The notes below the pieces were generated by a model, which had not been told where the DNA came from, ran no database searches, and was given only the letters and a program-made list of their open reading frames with translations. Made by a program: the position numbers and the translations under genes. From NCBI RefSeq assembly GCF_021018805.1, contig NC_086248.1:95813239-95877238 (forward strand): a stretch of 64,000 nucleotides of DNA, in the 5' to 3' direction. Origin of the DNA: Prinia subflava. Its lineage: Eukaryota; Chordata; Aves; Passeriformes; Cisticolidae. Below, one piece after another: positions 11,723 through 24,500 of this stretch (position 1 is the stretch's first letter; each line of letters begins with the position of its first letter).

Positions 11723-14700
11723 GTGAGTATTAGTGCTCCAGAACCCCTAACTCGCCATGTTTTGCACACTAAATATTGATATCATATTTTAACTCTTTCA
11801 CTTGTCTAGGCAATAACTATGGATTTTGATGAATTTTTAAATATTATTATCATTAGTGGCAGTTAAAACATTTTCTTTGGAGGTTTCTACCTCCTTTATG
11901 GGAATCTGGTATTAAAAAATTGCTGGCTTAAAAAAATATCCAAGAGAAGACTAATGCTAGTACACATTTCTGTGTTTTCAGACTTTCTTATATTTGTCCA
12001 CGCCAATAAATGGAGAGTACAAGCACGTTTTAAAGGTGTCATCTCATAGTTTTGCTTAATTTTTCATAAGTTCTGTATTCTTTTGCTCACATTCTTGGGG
12101 AGCTTGAAAACAACACAGTCTTTTTTAATTTTTAACAAGATCATCTTGTCATTAACAGCTTTGAAACCATATTTTTCAAGACTAGAGGGGAGCATGAGTA
12201 TGAACTGTCACAGCCTTCCCTGATTCCCTGCACAGCACAAGTTTAAAAAGTTCCACTTTTAACTTGCCTTAAACCCTGACTGAGCTCTGGTTACTGTTAG
12301 CCAGCCAGAAAGAGCCACAAGGGTACTCTTCTAGCCCATCCACATAGATCCCAAAGTTATCCTGAACAGTTTGATTTGATAGCAACCACTTCCTTCCAGC
12401 CACCACCTAATACCTTTTGGGTATAAAAGTCAAGTTAACACTCTTTTGGACTGTAAGTAACTTAATAATTTCCCTTTATAATAGCAGAAAAAACAAGATG
12501 ACGTCCTAATTATAGTCTATAAAATGAGTCTATAAAATAAAATGATGATTATTACATCGTACTCCACCCTAAAGTGGAGTTCCACTTGTTCCATTCTTCT
12601 CCACCCTTAGTGGGGAAGTACAACTTCTCTACTAAAAGCCAAACCTGATAAACAGTACTCCTTCTCCAAACTCTACAATGAGGGACAGCTTCTCCAAAGA
12701 AAGACACAAGAGACCAACTCTGTGAATCTCAGGAGCCTGAAAAACCTCCTGAACAGCAGTGAAAAGGAAACAGCAGCAACCAGCCATCCTCTTATAGCAT
12801 CAGTTTTCTCTCAGGTGTTTTGTTTAGGACACACCTACCTCTATCTTGTGACCCATGTGATAACATCCAGCTGGCTTCCCTCTCCAAATAGCTGTACCTT
12901 TCTACCTTAAGCTTTTTCCTGATTTTACCTATGGAATGGGTCTTCTTCTTCCCTCTCCATGAGAAGCATGTCCTCATGGCATCTCTCTGATAGCACTGCA
13001 AGTGTGGGATGACTTTCTTAGGAACAAAATGATCTCTTAAGTCCCCTCCCACTAAAGCTATTTGAAAAAAGCCCACATTTTCCCCACACTACTGTGTGTT
13101 GGTAACAGTTAAGGTGTGAGACTTGTGTGAAAGGCACTGGGTGGTCTCTCTCTGTACATGCACTGTCTGTCCCCACAAACACACCACGCCTCCATTTGGT
13201 ATTGGTAGACTTCTCTTGGGTGCTGGGACTCCATATGTTTCTCTTTTCCTTCCTGAAATAAGAGCTATTTTCCCTATGATGGGATGGGGAACAAAGCCTG
13301 AAAGCAGTATCCTGCCCAAAAATGAGGGTGTGGTATCCCTGGGATAGACCACTTGTGGTGAAGCTTGGTCGAAGGCCTCTGAGATGCCCCCTGGACCACC
13401 ACTATCCCTGCAGTCTTTGAGTTCATCAGCTGAGTGGGAGATGAACTTACATCCTTCTCACACTAAAAATTTGCCACTCAAATGAGTCTGTGAGCTCATC
13501 TGGAGCTCTCTGACCTAGTCAGACACCAGTCCTCTGGTTCTGGAGATCAGACTCTTGACATTGTTCATGCTTCCACAGACATAATTATTCATACAAATGG
13601 GTTTAGCCAGGCAGGAACATCTCTGGGCTACCCACACATGGAGATTATGGCGCTTCAGAAAGGAACCTTCAGCCTCCCAAAGAGATCAGGAATCCCAGAC
13701 TTTAATGGGTGATGTGGTAGGAGAAGGACTCTGATACAAGGATGAATATCCTTCAAGGGAGCAGATGTGGCACAAGACCTTTGGAAAAGACCCAGCACTC
13801 CTGCCTGCTAGTGGGGGAGGGGGGAAAATCCTGCTTACAACAAGATGTTCCTTTTTGCAGAGGAAGGTGATGACAGCTGGGATGAGGGAAGGAGAAAAAA
13901 ATGCAGGGCAGCACCCTGTGTGGGAAAAGGTCTCTCCCTTGCCTGCCACAGCCAGCTCGCACTCGGAGCCGCCAAACGGGTCACTGGCTCCAGCCAGCCC
14001 ACGCTGGGGAAGGGCTCACAGCCCACACACCACTGTCTGGGCAATTTCCATCTACCTACATTCAGGGCTGGCTCCAGGGATGAAAAGCAGCAGCTCTCTC
14101 CTAGGAGGGGTGGGCAGAGGATGCAGGAAGAAGTGGGGAAGGCAATGGCTGCATCTGCCAGGTCCCACCATGGCCAAGCATCATCAGGGCCACATGAGTG
14201 GGATGCTGCTGGAGGTCCTTGGTTCAGCTGAGCTACTGCCTCCACAGGACGAGGATCCCACCTGCTTTGAATGGCTTCCTTGTCTCCTTAATTCCCTCCT
14301 TCTCAGTCTTTCTTTCCTGTTCCCCCTAGTTTCAGTGAAGAAAAGAGAAACATAACAGAGGGAGATACTAATGAATCAATGTCATTGCTGTTTATTAAGT
14401 TTTACCTGTTCAGCAACAAATCTATGCTGTGCCTGTTGCTTTAATTAGCTGTCTCTCAGTCAGGAAAATCAGGGCTGTGAAGAGCTGATATGGTGCAGAA
14501 TAATTGTTTGGGAAATAGTGCTTAGGGCTGGACCAGGAAGTTTGTCACTGCTGTTAGCAAATACTTCCAAATCACCAGAATGGAGCAGGGCTGGGAGACC
14601 CAGCAGCAGGATCCTGTGCCAGGTGATGTGGGAGAGGCTGCCACCAGCATGCAGTGTACAGTGGCTTGGCCCTCCCTTCCCACGCTGGCAGTAATGCCCA

Positions 14701-15801
14701 CGAGGAGTGGGGAGACTGGGGCAAGAAGGGGCAAATTTGGGCCATAGAACATGAAGGGGGGCCAAGAGTAAGTGAATGACTATCACATTGCTCTATTTCT
14801 CTGCTCTTCCAGTTCATAAGGAGAAGGAAAACCTTGCCTAAGCATGACCCAGCACTGCCATGAGAGCCCTCTTTCATCTGTTGTCTCTCCCTATACATAT
14901 AGCAAGCCATACACCTTCCTTCAGTTTAAGGAAAGTGGAGAAGAAAGACACATTTATTTCAGAGGGAGACGCCAGGCATAAGGACTCTGTCTTTTTTTGT
15001 GCAATGAACACGTAACACCAGGTGACATTTGCCTTTCAGCTGGGTGGGTGGCTTTTACCTTTACGTGCACCATGCACAGCAAAGGCTTTTGCCACACACA
15101 GGGAGACTCTGAGCTTGAGGTAAAACCTTGGAGCAAAGTGCACAGCAGCAGGAGCAGCCCAGGAAGCAGAGCCTTCACCGAGAGGTGTGAGAAAGGAGCA
15201 GGCTGTGTATCAAAAGGGTAGGTGTTTCATCATGTGAGAGAACGGCCCACATGGAGGCCAGGAGTAAATCTGTTGTTGCTGGGTGGGCTTAATGGCTTCT
15301 GGAAATTGAATTGTGTATTCACAACTTTTGGAAACTGGAACGACTTTTGAGCTGCTGTGGGTTAACCCATTCGTGCCCCCCTGGCCTCAGCCTTGTGCAA
15401 ACACCCAGTTTTATTTCCAGAGCAGTTACAGGACACTAATGTGAGACACTTCCCAGGGGACAGCCAACCCAGTTTCTCAGCCCCCAAAGCTCAGAGCAAT
15501 TTAACCAAGCGCAGGAGATTTCAAGTGCCCGTCCCAGACCTTTACCCCTGGGACATTAACCGGGAGATTATCAGCATCCACTGATAACTCCTGTTTTGCA
15601 CCTTCAGAGGACTTGTCCTCTGAGTGATTTTCAGCCAGACACAAAGGATTCCCCTCCCAAGTGCAGTGAGCAGGAAAATACTGTGGAAAATATAGGAGAC
15701 ACCCTGAGACACTCACAGGTGGTACCTGTGGGACTGGTGACGAGGGCCTTGAGATGCTGGCTGCAGCCTGGCTGCACACTTTGGATTTGCCCAGCTCCCA
15801 T
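11723..15801. other. Non-coding DNA, GC-richer near 13.8-14.3 kb
   Basis: Overlapping open frames on both strands between 13686 and 14355 (up to 196 codons) reflect GC-rich composition with few stop codons and have no recognisable domain. A pair of related small hairpins lies at 12559-12630. A perfect 12-bp palindrome (TGGGTTAACCCA) lies at about 15358. No gene or interspersed repeat was recognised. Confidence 0.55.
12559..12630. repeat. Pair of similar small hairpins within a larger imperfect inverted repeat
   Basis: CTCCACCCTAAAGTGGA near 12563 and CTCCACCCTTAGTGGG near 12599 are near-copies, each able to fold on itself. The outer ends both contain GTAC (12559 and 12627), so the whole segment also forms an imperfect inverted repeat. 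Confidence 0.4.
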
Positions 15802-15889
15802 GGAAGATGCATAGGCAGGGAAGGAGGTGTGAGATGCTCCCAGAGGAAGATGCATAGGCAGGGAAGGAGGTGTGAGATGCTCCCAGAGG
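15802..15889. repeat. Perfect 43-bp tandem duplication (two copies)
   Basis: Bases 15802-15844 and 15845-15887 are identical over all 43 positions, and two more bases match after the second copy. Perfect identity implies a recent duplication, or an assembly artefact. Forty-three is not a multiple of three, so it would break any reading frame. The 206-codon - strand frame that spans it (15501-16121) is therefore unlikely to be a conserved protein. Confidence 0.95.
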
Positions 15890-18800
15890 TCCCTGTTGGT
15901 GGCTGCTGAAGCTTGTCCCTGCAGCCGGACATGCCAAGGAGCTCACTGAGCCGACTGCCTGGTGCAGCCAGGCTGTGCATGCTGCAAGGATGCCGTGGGA
16001 CACATCTGCCCGTGAATGACAGGCAGAGGAGCCACTCTGAGCTGTGACCATCTGAGAGCCCAGGACCACTGGGTGTCACGACTGTCCTGCCTGGGGCTCG
16101 CTGCCTCAGGTGGTGTGACACAGCTCTCCTGCAGAAATATCCCCATCACCACACCAAACCCATCTGCTACTGCACTCCCCAGGCCTGAGATCCATTTCTG
16201 GCTGTGACTGATTGTCCCTTGAGTCTATCTCTGCTTAGGAATTGGTTCTTGCATGTTTGTACACTGCAAATAAACTCCTGTAGTAGAGGCTTCCTGACCT
16301 TGCAGGCTAATGCTTTGACACAGCTCCGCTCTTGGTGTCTGCCAGGCAATGAGTTGACATGTTTTGCAACAAGCAATGAAAGACAGCACAAGGAAACCCC
16401 AAGCCAGGAAAAGTGGCAACCTACCCAGCCAGAAACTCAAACTTCCAATTTTGATTATGCATTCAGAGCCTTTTTTTTCCAAAACCTTGTAACAAGATCC
16501 ACAGGGTGTGTTGATACTAAGAACCAAGTCCTACTTCTCAAAATTAAATAAGTAGAGGGAGACAGCATCTCCCTTTTGTATCAAGATCTTGGCTCATCTT
16601 GCTGGTTACATTGTTCTCCAGATTTCAAGCCAAGAAGAAATCTCACAGTATCCAGAATAACGATTAAATTTAAAATCCACAAGAGCTGGCAGGTTAGACC
16701 CAGCAGAGCCTGGAGATGTGTACTTAGCCTGTGTAAATTTTAATTCCACTGTTTGATACCCATGGGATGGTCATTCCTTCCAGCTCACTTATGATTTCAC
16801 AGGGGATGCTGCCCTCCATTAATATTGCAGTTTTCTGTTCAGGAGATGGAAGATGATTCACAGCACTTAGTATCTGATAAATGTAGGCAGCATCAAGACA
16901 CACATACCAGTGTGTGACAGATGAATGGCAATAATAGAGAAAAGGTTCATCAGAGGCCATGTTAGAGCCAAATTCGAGTGTGTGCACACGTCCCAGGCAA
17001 CACTGCAGGCACGAATGGATTAACTCCACAAAGAGAGCACCCTCACCCAAAGACCCCTTCCCGAGGCACAGGGAAGTGCTAAGGCATTTCTGCACTCACC
17101 CACTGTCACAGCTGAGTCAGCCAACAGCCTGTAAGTGACACTGTGACTGCCCTTGCTGATCAGCCAGCCTCTGCACACCGAGTCTCATCTGCTTTGCTGG
17201 AAATAAAAGTTCATTCTCACCCCAGTTTGCAGCTGTGCTGACTCAGGGGTCCGGCAACATTCTCACACCTACTGAAACCTCCGCATGTCTGTTGTGGCCA
17301 AGAGGCTCTTGGAGCTGTACCTTTGTGCACAAACCTGACTAATTTCATACCTTTTGGGGTCTGGTGGCTTTCACAAAGCAGACATGTCGAACAGAGTGTC
17401 AGGAAGAACTGTGGGAGGCAAATGTCAGCATTTCCCTCGGTCCCACATGCGCCTCAGCCGCGCAGCTCAGAGTTCCTGCTGGCATGATGTCCTGATCGAT
17501 AGGCTGGGGGTCTCCTGGTGCCCCAGCTCCAGGTCTGGCAGCCAGGGCTCTCTGGCTTTTCACCCTGCTGCTTCACCAGCAAAGCTTTCCTGACCCCTCC
17601 CTCTGTAAGTCTCACACCTTCCAACTACAGCAATATATCCCATTCCCAAAAAACACCGGGAAATATATTTGCCTGCTTTGCAGAAACAGCTGAGTTTGTT
17701 TATACAGCTGAGTCCATGTGTGAAGATGAGGAATTGAATTATTCATTGCACGTCTCAGACCTTGATGACTAAATTGGGATTTGCTTCTTTATCTTCCAGG
17801 CAGGAGGGGAAGTGGAGGCTGAGGCAGGGGAAAAGTCTAACAGAAAGAGGCCATGCTGTGTCCCTCTGCTCCACTGCTGGGAGCCCTGTGGATGCTATAA
17901 TTAACCACCAATAGCAGGCAGAAGCTGGGTGGTGCCATGGGAATTACAACCTCACAAACCTTCTTATCAAATAGTCACGCATGGTGCTACCTCACTTACA
18001 TCTCTCAGGGTTTGTTTACCTTTTTTAATAAAAAGGAACAATAACTCCCAGGCAATTTCCACCAGATTTTAACAGGCCTGTGTTAAACATCAGACTGGAG
18101 CCTCTGGATTACAAAACAAAAACACCCAAGCTTTTTATGCTGTTGGAAAGGTGTTCTGAAGGGAAAGACCTGGTTGTGCACAGGCTGTGGAATGTGCACT
18201 GGCAGTGAGTGCTCCCCACAGTGACTTTGGGGTACACACAGAGACATCCTTATGGAGATCACCTGGCAGAATGGAAAATATTGGGAACTTTTAATAAACT
18301 GACTTCCATAGGATATCTCAAGCTCAGTATGCACAGATGGAAATGTCTACATCATCCTAATTCTCTCTGGAAGCTTTTGCATCTTGAAGAAATGAATCAT
18401 GGAAGAGGCCCCATTTCGTACAGCTAAACTAAGCAGTTTCTCACTCCTTCCCTCTTGCCCCACTGCTCAGGGTGAAATGGCCAGGGTATTGTGAGAGGAA
18501 AGAGAAAACCCTGGCACCATGTAGAGCCTTGCTCACTGTACAGAGAACCTGAGAAGATTCTGTACTATTTGTGTAAGCTTGCTGTGCATCCTTCCATTTC
18601 TCCACCCTTATATAACAACTAATCATTGGACAGAATGGATTGAAGGTTATTCTTTAGCAGAAAGACAAGGAGCCTGGAGATACGTGCATTGAATTGTTTT
18701 ACCTAGAGGTGGAGCAGTCCTTCAGGATTTGAATGAGGCAAATACCTGAGAGAATGTTAAAAAAATTTCAAGACAATAGGAAGTCTCTGCCACAAGATAT

Positions 18801-21194
18801 TAATTTTCAATATATTCCGCTTCCCCCAATATTCTCTCCAAGTGGGATTCAAACAAACTAGGCAAGGAAAAGAAGGTTTAGGAGAGATCAGAAAGAGAAG
18901 AGAGAAGCTGAGGAAGAGAGAGCCTCAGGAGAGCCAGAAGAGGACAGGGGCAGCTGATGCCATGGCTGAGGACTGACAGGTGAGGGTTTTACAGCACTCC
19001 TCTCCTTTCTTCAGAGCTTTGCTTCTAGCACCAGGCAACCAGGCACTGTAGCACCCCTTGGAAAACCTTGCCATGGTCAGCATCAGTGTCTGAGTTGTCC
19101 CCAAGTCCTGCTCTCCAGCAGGAGAAGGGTGCAGGTCCAGGAACTTCATGACTTTGTGACCACTTATCCCAAGACCATCCCACAGGCTTCTTTCAAAGAT
19201 TACCTAAGGGAACTATGGAACACCTTCCTTTGGACAAAAACTCATGGAAACACACTGCATGTATAGAAATGCATATGCCCCAGCATGGGAATCAGAGAAA
19301 ATATGAACAAAGATGGGTAAGAAAGGAGAAGAGAGGAACAAGAGAAACTAAACTGACTTATTCACATTTTCCTAGCTGAAGTACAACAGTCAGGAAAGCA
19401 TTTGTTTTCTTACAACATTAACGGATTAAAAAGTTTCACAAATCCTCACTACACTGGTACTAATTCGGGAGTGATGGATTGGAGCAAACAGAAAAATAGA
19501 CATATTAAACAAGCCTATTTGATTCTGGGTTGCTTCCAGCAAGTCTCTGCAACACACTATAAGAACATCATTAGAAAATGTTACTCCTTCACTTCTGTAA
19601 GTCTAAAGATATCCCCTCCTTACTCTAGTCCAAGCACTTATAAGTCCCACCCAAAACAATTTCATTTATTGATAAAATAAATAAAGCTGTCTATTTTCTC
19701 CTTTCTTCCCCATATACTGAACATAAACCAGACTGGATTCTCAAAGCTACAAGTACAACAAAATTTAGAGATTGGCTTCATTACTTTATTAACACACACC
19801 CAGTTTCTCTGCCCAGGATTCTTGGAGTTTGTTATCTTGTTTTTCAATATATCTTGAAAGTTTAATGAGTGTGAGGAAAAGACATACTCTGTGTTTCTTG
19901 TTTGGACTTATTTGGATTGCAGTAAACTCCATTTCAATTTTACACCAGGGCAGATGAGGAGTGCAGCACGGTCAGGAGAGGCAGAAGTCAGCTAGACCAT
20001 TCCTCTCACTTTCCCTTTCCTCTCATTGCATGCTCTAGTCCACTTGACAAGTCACATCCATGAAACTGTCACCATCTGTTGGGAAACTTTAGTGTTGCCT
20101 CCTGAGACAGACACATAAAACATTTTGTGGGTCCCATCCGTCTCACAACATCCTGGAAAGACACACTATGGACAGAGAAAGCTTTAAAGACCACGTACCA
20201 TGCCAGCAATGCAGTCAGCACTCTGATTTCTCTGCCTTTTATTGCTCTTTTGCTAGATCCTCTCTTCTTTCACAATCTGCAGGAGATTCCCCCAAGAAAG
20301 AAGACAAGAAAGACAAGACCTTGCATTCCCCCTTCTTTTCTTCCCTATGTGAACATTTACAGCTATTTTGGGGCTCCATGTGTCACACTAACACACACTG
20401 CTGCAAACAAGCTGCAGTGTCATGAAGAGAAAGCTAGAGGAAAAATGATGATGAGCTGGAAGGGGGTACCTGGGAAGACTTCATGAATAGGCTTGTTCAG
20501 CTGAGGGGAGTTCCATGGCATCACAGGTCCCAGATGAACTCTCTGCCAAAACCAGTTCCCCTTCAGATCCCACAGCAGTTCCCAGTGCTGATTCAGTCTG
20601 GGATGTACTGGCTTGTCCCAGAGATCATATAAAGAAGTTCCAAATAATTCACAGCAAAAGCACAATCCAGACTGCACAATTAAACTTCAAAATTTCCTAT
20701 CAAAACCTTTTCCCCCTGTATACAGCTGCTAAGCCCTGCTAAAATATGTGGTACATATTGTTTGCTAAATGGTGCTCTTCCTCAAGGAAAAGGAATTAAA
20801 AGCTTTTTCATGTAAAAGACACAAATTAACAAAGCTGCCCAAGCCTGTTCATAGAGCTCAGAGTTCACAGCGAGGACATTTCTAAGGAAGGCATTTCTTA
20901 AATTACCAGCAGTACATTACTGGGAGAGCCTTCAGCAGGAGCTCCCATTCCCTTCTGTCCCTGACTCACGCTCCAGCTCCCCAGCGTGTGCCGTACCTGC
21001 CCTCTCCCAACACTCACAGTTCTAGTACTACAATCGCCAGAGGAGTGAGCAGTCTGGAACAAGGAGGCATGTTTGTGATTCATCCCTTTGTGCTGCTCAT
21101 CGACTTTCTCCCCCGTGCATCCATCAGTGCTTATATCACTCTCCTCGGGCACTGCATCCCTCCCAGGCTAATACCTTTGAATATAAAGCACATC
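15890..21194. other. Non-coding DNA, no gene recognised
   Basis: The longest frames are about 120 codons: 16724-17095 on the - strand and 20127-20486 on the + strand. Neither has a recognisable domain. No CR1 or other interspersed repeat was recognised in these 5.3 kb. Confidence 0.55.
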
Positions 21195-21540
21195 TTGAGT
21201 TAAACATTAGCTACACGCTAACTGGGGCTTGCTTTCTGACTGAATAATCAGCTTTCAAGTAAAAGGCTTTCTACAGTCAGACGAGAAATCTACAGAGGAG
21301 CTGCTTAGCAATCCTCTTGAAAGCAAGCTTTCCGTATTGGAAACCAAATTCTATTTTATCTATTTAAACTTGTCACTAGTAATTACTTGAAAGCTCTATC
21401 AGCTTCTGGCTTTAATGATGTACTACCTGCTACAAGCATTTGGGAACAGGGGAGCAGATCATAATGAAAACAAAGTTATTTTAGAGTGGGTATGTATTTC
21501 CATAAAACCAATGCAGAACAGGGTTCCAATAAATATTTTC
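21195..21540. promoter_or_regulatory. Candidate regulatory block, homeodomain-motif rich
   Basis: AT-rich segment with TAATTA at 21380-21385, TAATGATG at 21413-21420 and further TAAT cores (about 21243 and 21463). It lacks open frames longer than a few dozen codons. The texture resembles vertebrate conserved non-coding elements, but this is inference only. Confidence 0.25.
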
Positions 21541-24500
21541 ATGTGCATCTTGACCAGCTACTGAGATGACATTTGAAGTCATCTCCCATTTGTGCTAGGC
21601 TGAGTTGGCTTGAGTACCGGCACTGGAGCAGAGCACCTCAGTATTTTATCAGAAAGGCTCCATCTCCCTCAAACATGGTCTTCTAGAGGCAGCCCCTCGA
21701 GCACAAGCTGACAGCAGAGACAGTTGTATGTAAATCTGGAAGGCAGATGCCATGTATTTAATTACATTACAGTGAAAGGTGAGGTCTGGCCCCTTGATGC
21801 CTGTGACCAAGCTTCAAAATCCTGCTCCAACCCAGCAGCAACAAAAGACAGGCTTTCACAGCTGTTTTTTGCAAGGTGTAGCATCAAAAAGGCCACCTGT
21901 CCTTAGGAGTGAAATAAAGGACGTCAGTTCTAAAGAGGTCTGTTGTCCATACTTATTCACAATATATTAAGACTGCCTGGCAAATACTTGTTTGCACAGC
22001 CCGATCTTCTTCAAGGAGCCAGCTCCAAGAACTGGCACTTTGGAAGCAATTTTGAGGACAGCTGCCTGGTGGGAAGCCAGCAAGGAGAACAAAGCAAATC
22101 GTTGGAAGCTGAGGATGGTCACTGAAAAAGGAAAACACCTATCATTGGAGTAGGCTGTAGCCAACATCATAATCTCAGAGCATTGCTGAGGCTGCACTGG
22201 TCTCCCTGACCACCAGAGGATCAGAAAACATTAAGAAGAAATCAAGTTTATCTAGCAGAAATGATCCCTTCCAGTGTCACTTGGTTACAACACTAGAAAA
22301 AACATAAGTATATAGATTATTTTCCCTTAATATCAAGGCAAGCAGAAGTCACCCCTCATTCCCCAAGTATCTTCTGAGATGTGGGTGTGTGACACAGCCT
22401 CTCACCCTGTTTAGCACAGGGTCCATGTTCTAGGGTGTGATGGAGGAAAGTTCTCAGAGCTGGAGGACGGGACTTGACCTGCACATGCAGTTTGTGGGGC
22501 TGCAGACAGAGAGGGTTTTCTGTGCCTAACCCCTGAACCAATTGGCTGATGGCACAGTGGTCTTGGATATACAATTCTGTGCCTCTTGGAAGCTCTGGCA
22601 ATGAGTACCAATGCTTGGGATTACTGCAGCTGACTTACTCCTGTGCCTGAATGGGGCCATGGTCCATCAGGAACTGCCTGACCTTAGTGCATTAGACACA
22701 TGGGGCTGTGACCATGCCTTAGCAAGATGGGTGGCTTTGGCCACATTTATATGCTGATAGTTTGACATGAAGCAGGAGCTGTGTGAAGAGCTTCTGTCCA
22801 GAATCCAGTTCTGTGGGCGTGATAACAAGAACTGATATAGCAAACAGGGACAAAATCAAAATAAAAGAATAGCAGGGGCAGATTAAAGAACAAGACAGAA
22901 AAGAAAAACCCTTTCCCATACTTTTTTCCCACTTATGTTTCAAAGCCTTTGCAAAGTGCAGTGCAGAGTTCAGACCTGCTGCTTTTCTGTCTTTGTTTCA
23001 GATGTCCTCTCTCAAGACAGATCTTGGCAGTCAAAAAGAGAAACAGGCCTACATCTGAGACCCTGTGAGACTGAGCACAGTGATCAAACATTTCCTCACT
23101 CCACCTCTTCTCACTCCTGCCACTCTCTCTTGGAGATGGCAATAGGCAGGTCTGGCACCTGCAGCTGCTCTTGTGCACTGAGCAGTGATGTAACATCAAT
23201 GCCATCCAAAGCTAGGGAGGAGAGCAAAACAGAGTGCTGAGGGGAAAAAGAAAAGAAAATCTACTTCTTCCCTTGCTGCTCCTCAGCAGTGCCACAGCTG
23301 GTGAGGACTTCCTAGGAGAATGACCACGACTTTTACCAGTACCAATGGGAAAATGCTGACATGGTCTTTCACATTATAGTAAATCAATGGGAAAATGATC
23401 CAGCTGAAATGTTAAAACAAGTTCTGAAAAATTCAGGATGAAAAAGGACACAGGTCAGGCACAGAGGAATTCACAGGGCCTTTGATGAAGGCTGTATCCC
23501 CATATTTCTCAAAGAATGCCCAAGATCCACTCAGACCAAGAGGGATGCTCAAGAGACGGCTGCATGCTGAGATCAGAGCTGTCCTGTAACAACCAGGAAG
23601 AATTTGCTGGAAGTCCTCTAGGATGGTTACATAGCTAGAAAGCCTTTTGCTCCAGAACCTGTGAATAATTCAGCTACATTTGAGATGCTGTACTCTTCTT
23701 GCAGTGTCCTCTTACAAAGCACTTGGGAGGCAGAAAGGTGAGGAGGGAGAGCAGCACTTGGGGATTTTGTGTTATCCCTAAGCAAACCGATTTTTCAAGG
23801 GGTTGCACAGTTTGCTGTTTCACATTCCCCCTGGGTCAAGCTCTCCTCAAGGTGGGTAGTGACACATGTCACAGAAGCTTTCTGAGATCAGTTAGGAGCG
23901 AAAATGTCTCAGGAGCCTTTTACACAGTTCATCAACTTGGTGAGCACAGTTTGTCCCTGACTACCTTCCCTCATGAAAACCAAGGCTGCTTGAATGGGCC
24001 AAGTCTGGAGGTTATGTAAAAGCTATTAAAAATGTTTGCAATGAGAGAGGCACAGTGGGATTTTATTATTATGATGTTTTAAAGGTGGCAGTTACTTTGC
24101 CTTCTTCCACAGCAAACCAAATGCTAGAAACTCCTGCACAGATGGTCAGTTTTGATGCATTTTTTCTGTCCTAGAAACAGGATTTGTCCATCAAATTCTC
24201 ATCTGTGCTCCCTGTTTCTGTGACTTTTGTCTCTGTTCCCTCAGTCCCCTGCAGCACAGATGTTCAGGGGCTGTTTCAAGATATTTTTTTCTTAGAAGTC
24301 CCTCCCCTGAAGAGAAAGAGGTGGCATTGTACCGCCCAGTTCCATGTTCCCCGACAACACCGTCCTGGATGATCTGAAAAAACAAACAACTGGCAATTCT
24401 AGTTTTCACAAGAGCTGTTATCCCAGAGCAGAGGAGGGATCACACATCCTCACTACTTCATGGCCATGAGGGCTGAGAGCAACAGTCATTACAGGTAGAG

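Noticed and set aside
13765..14355. 196-codon + strand frame with several overlapping frames on both strands
   Set aside because: GC-rich sequence with few stop codons explains simultaneous openness on both strands.
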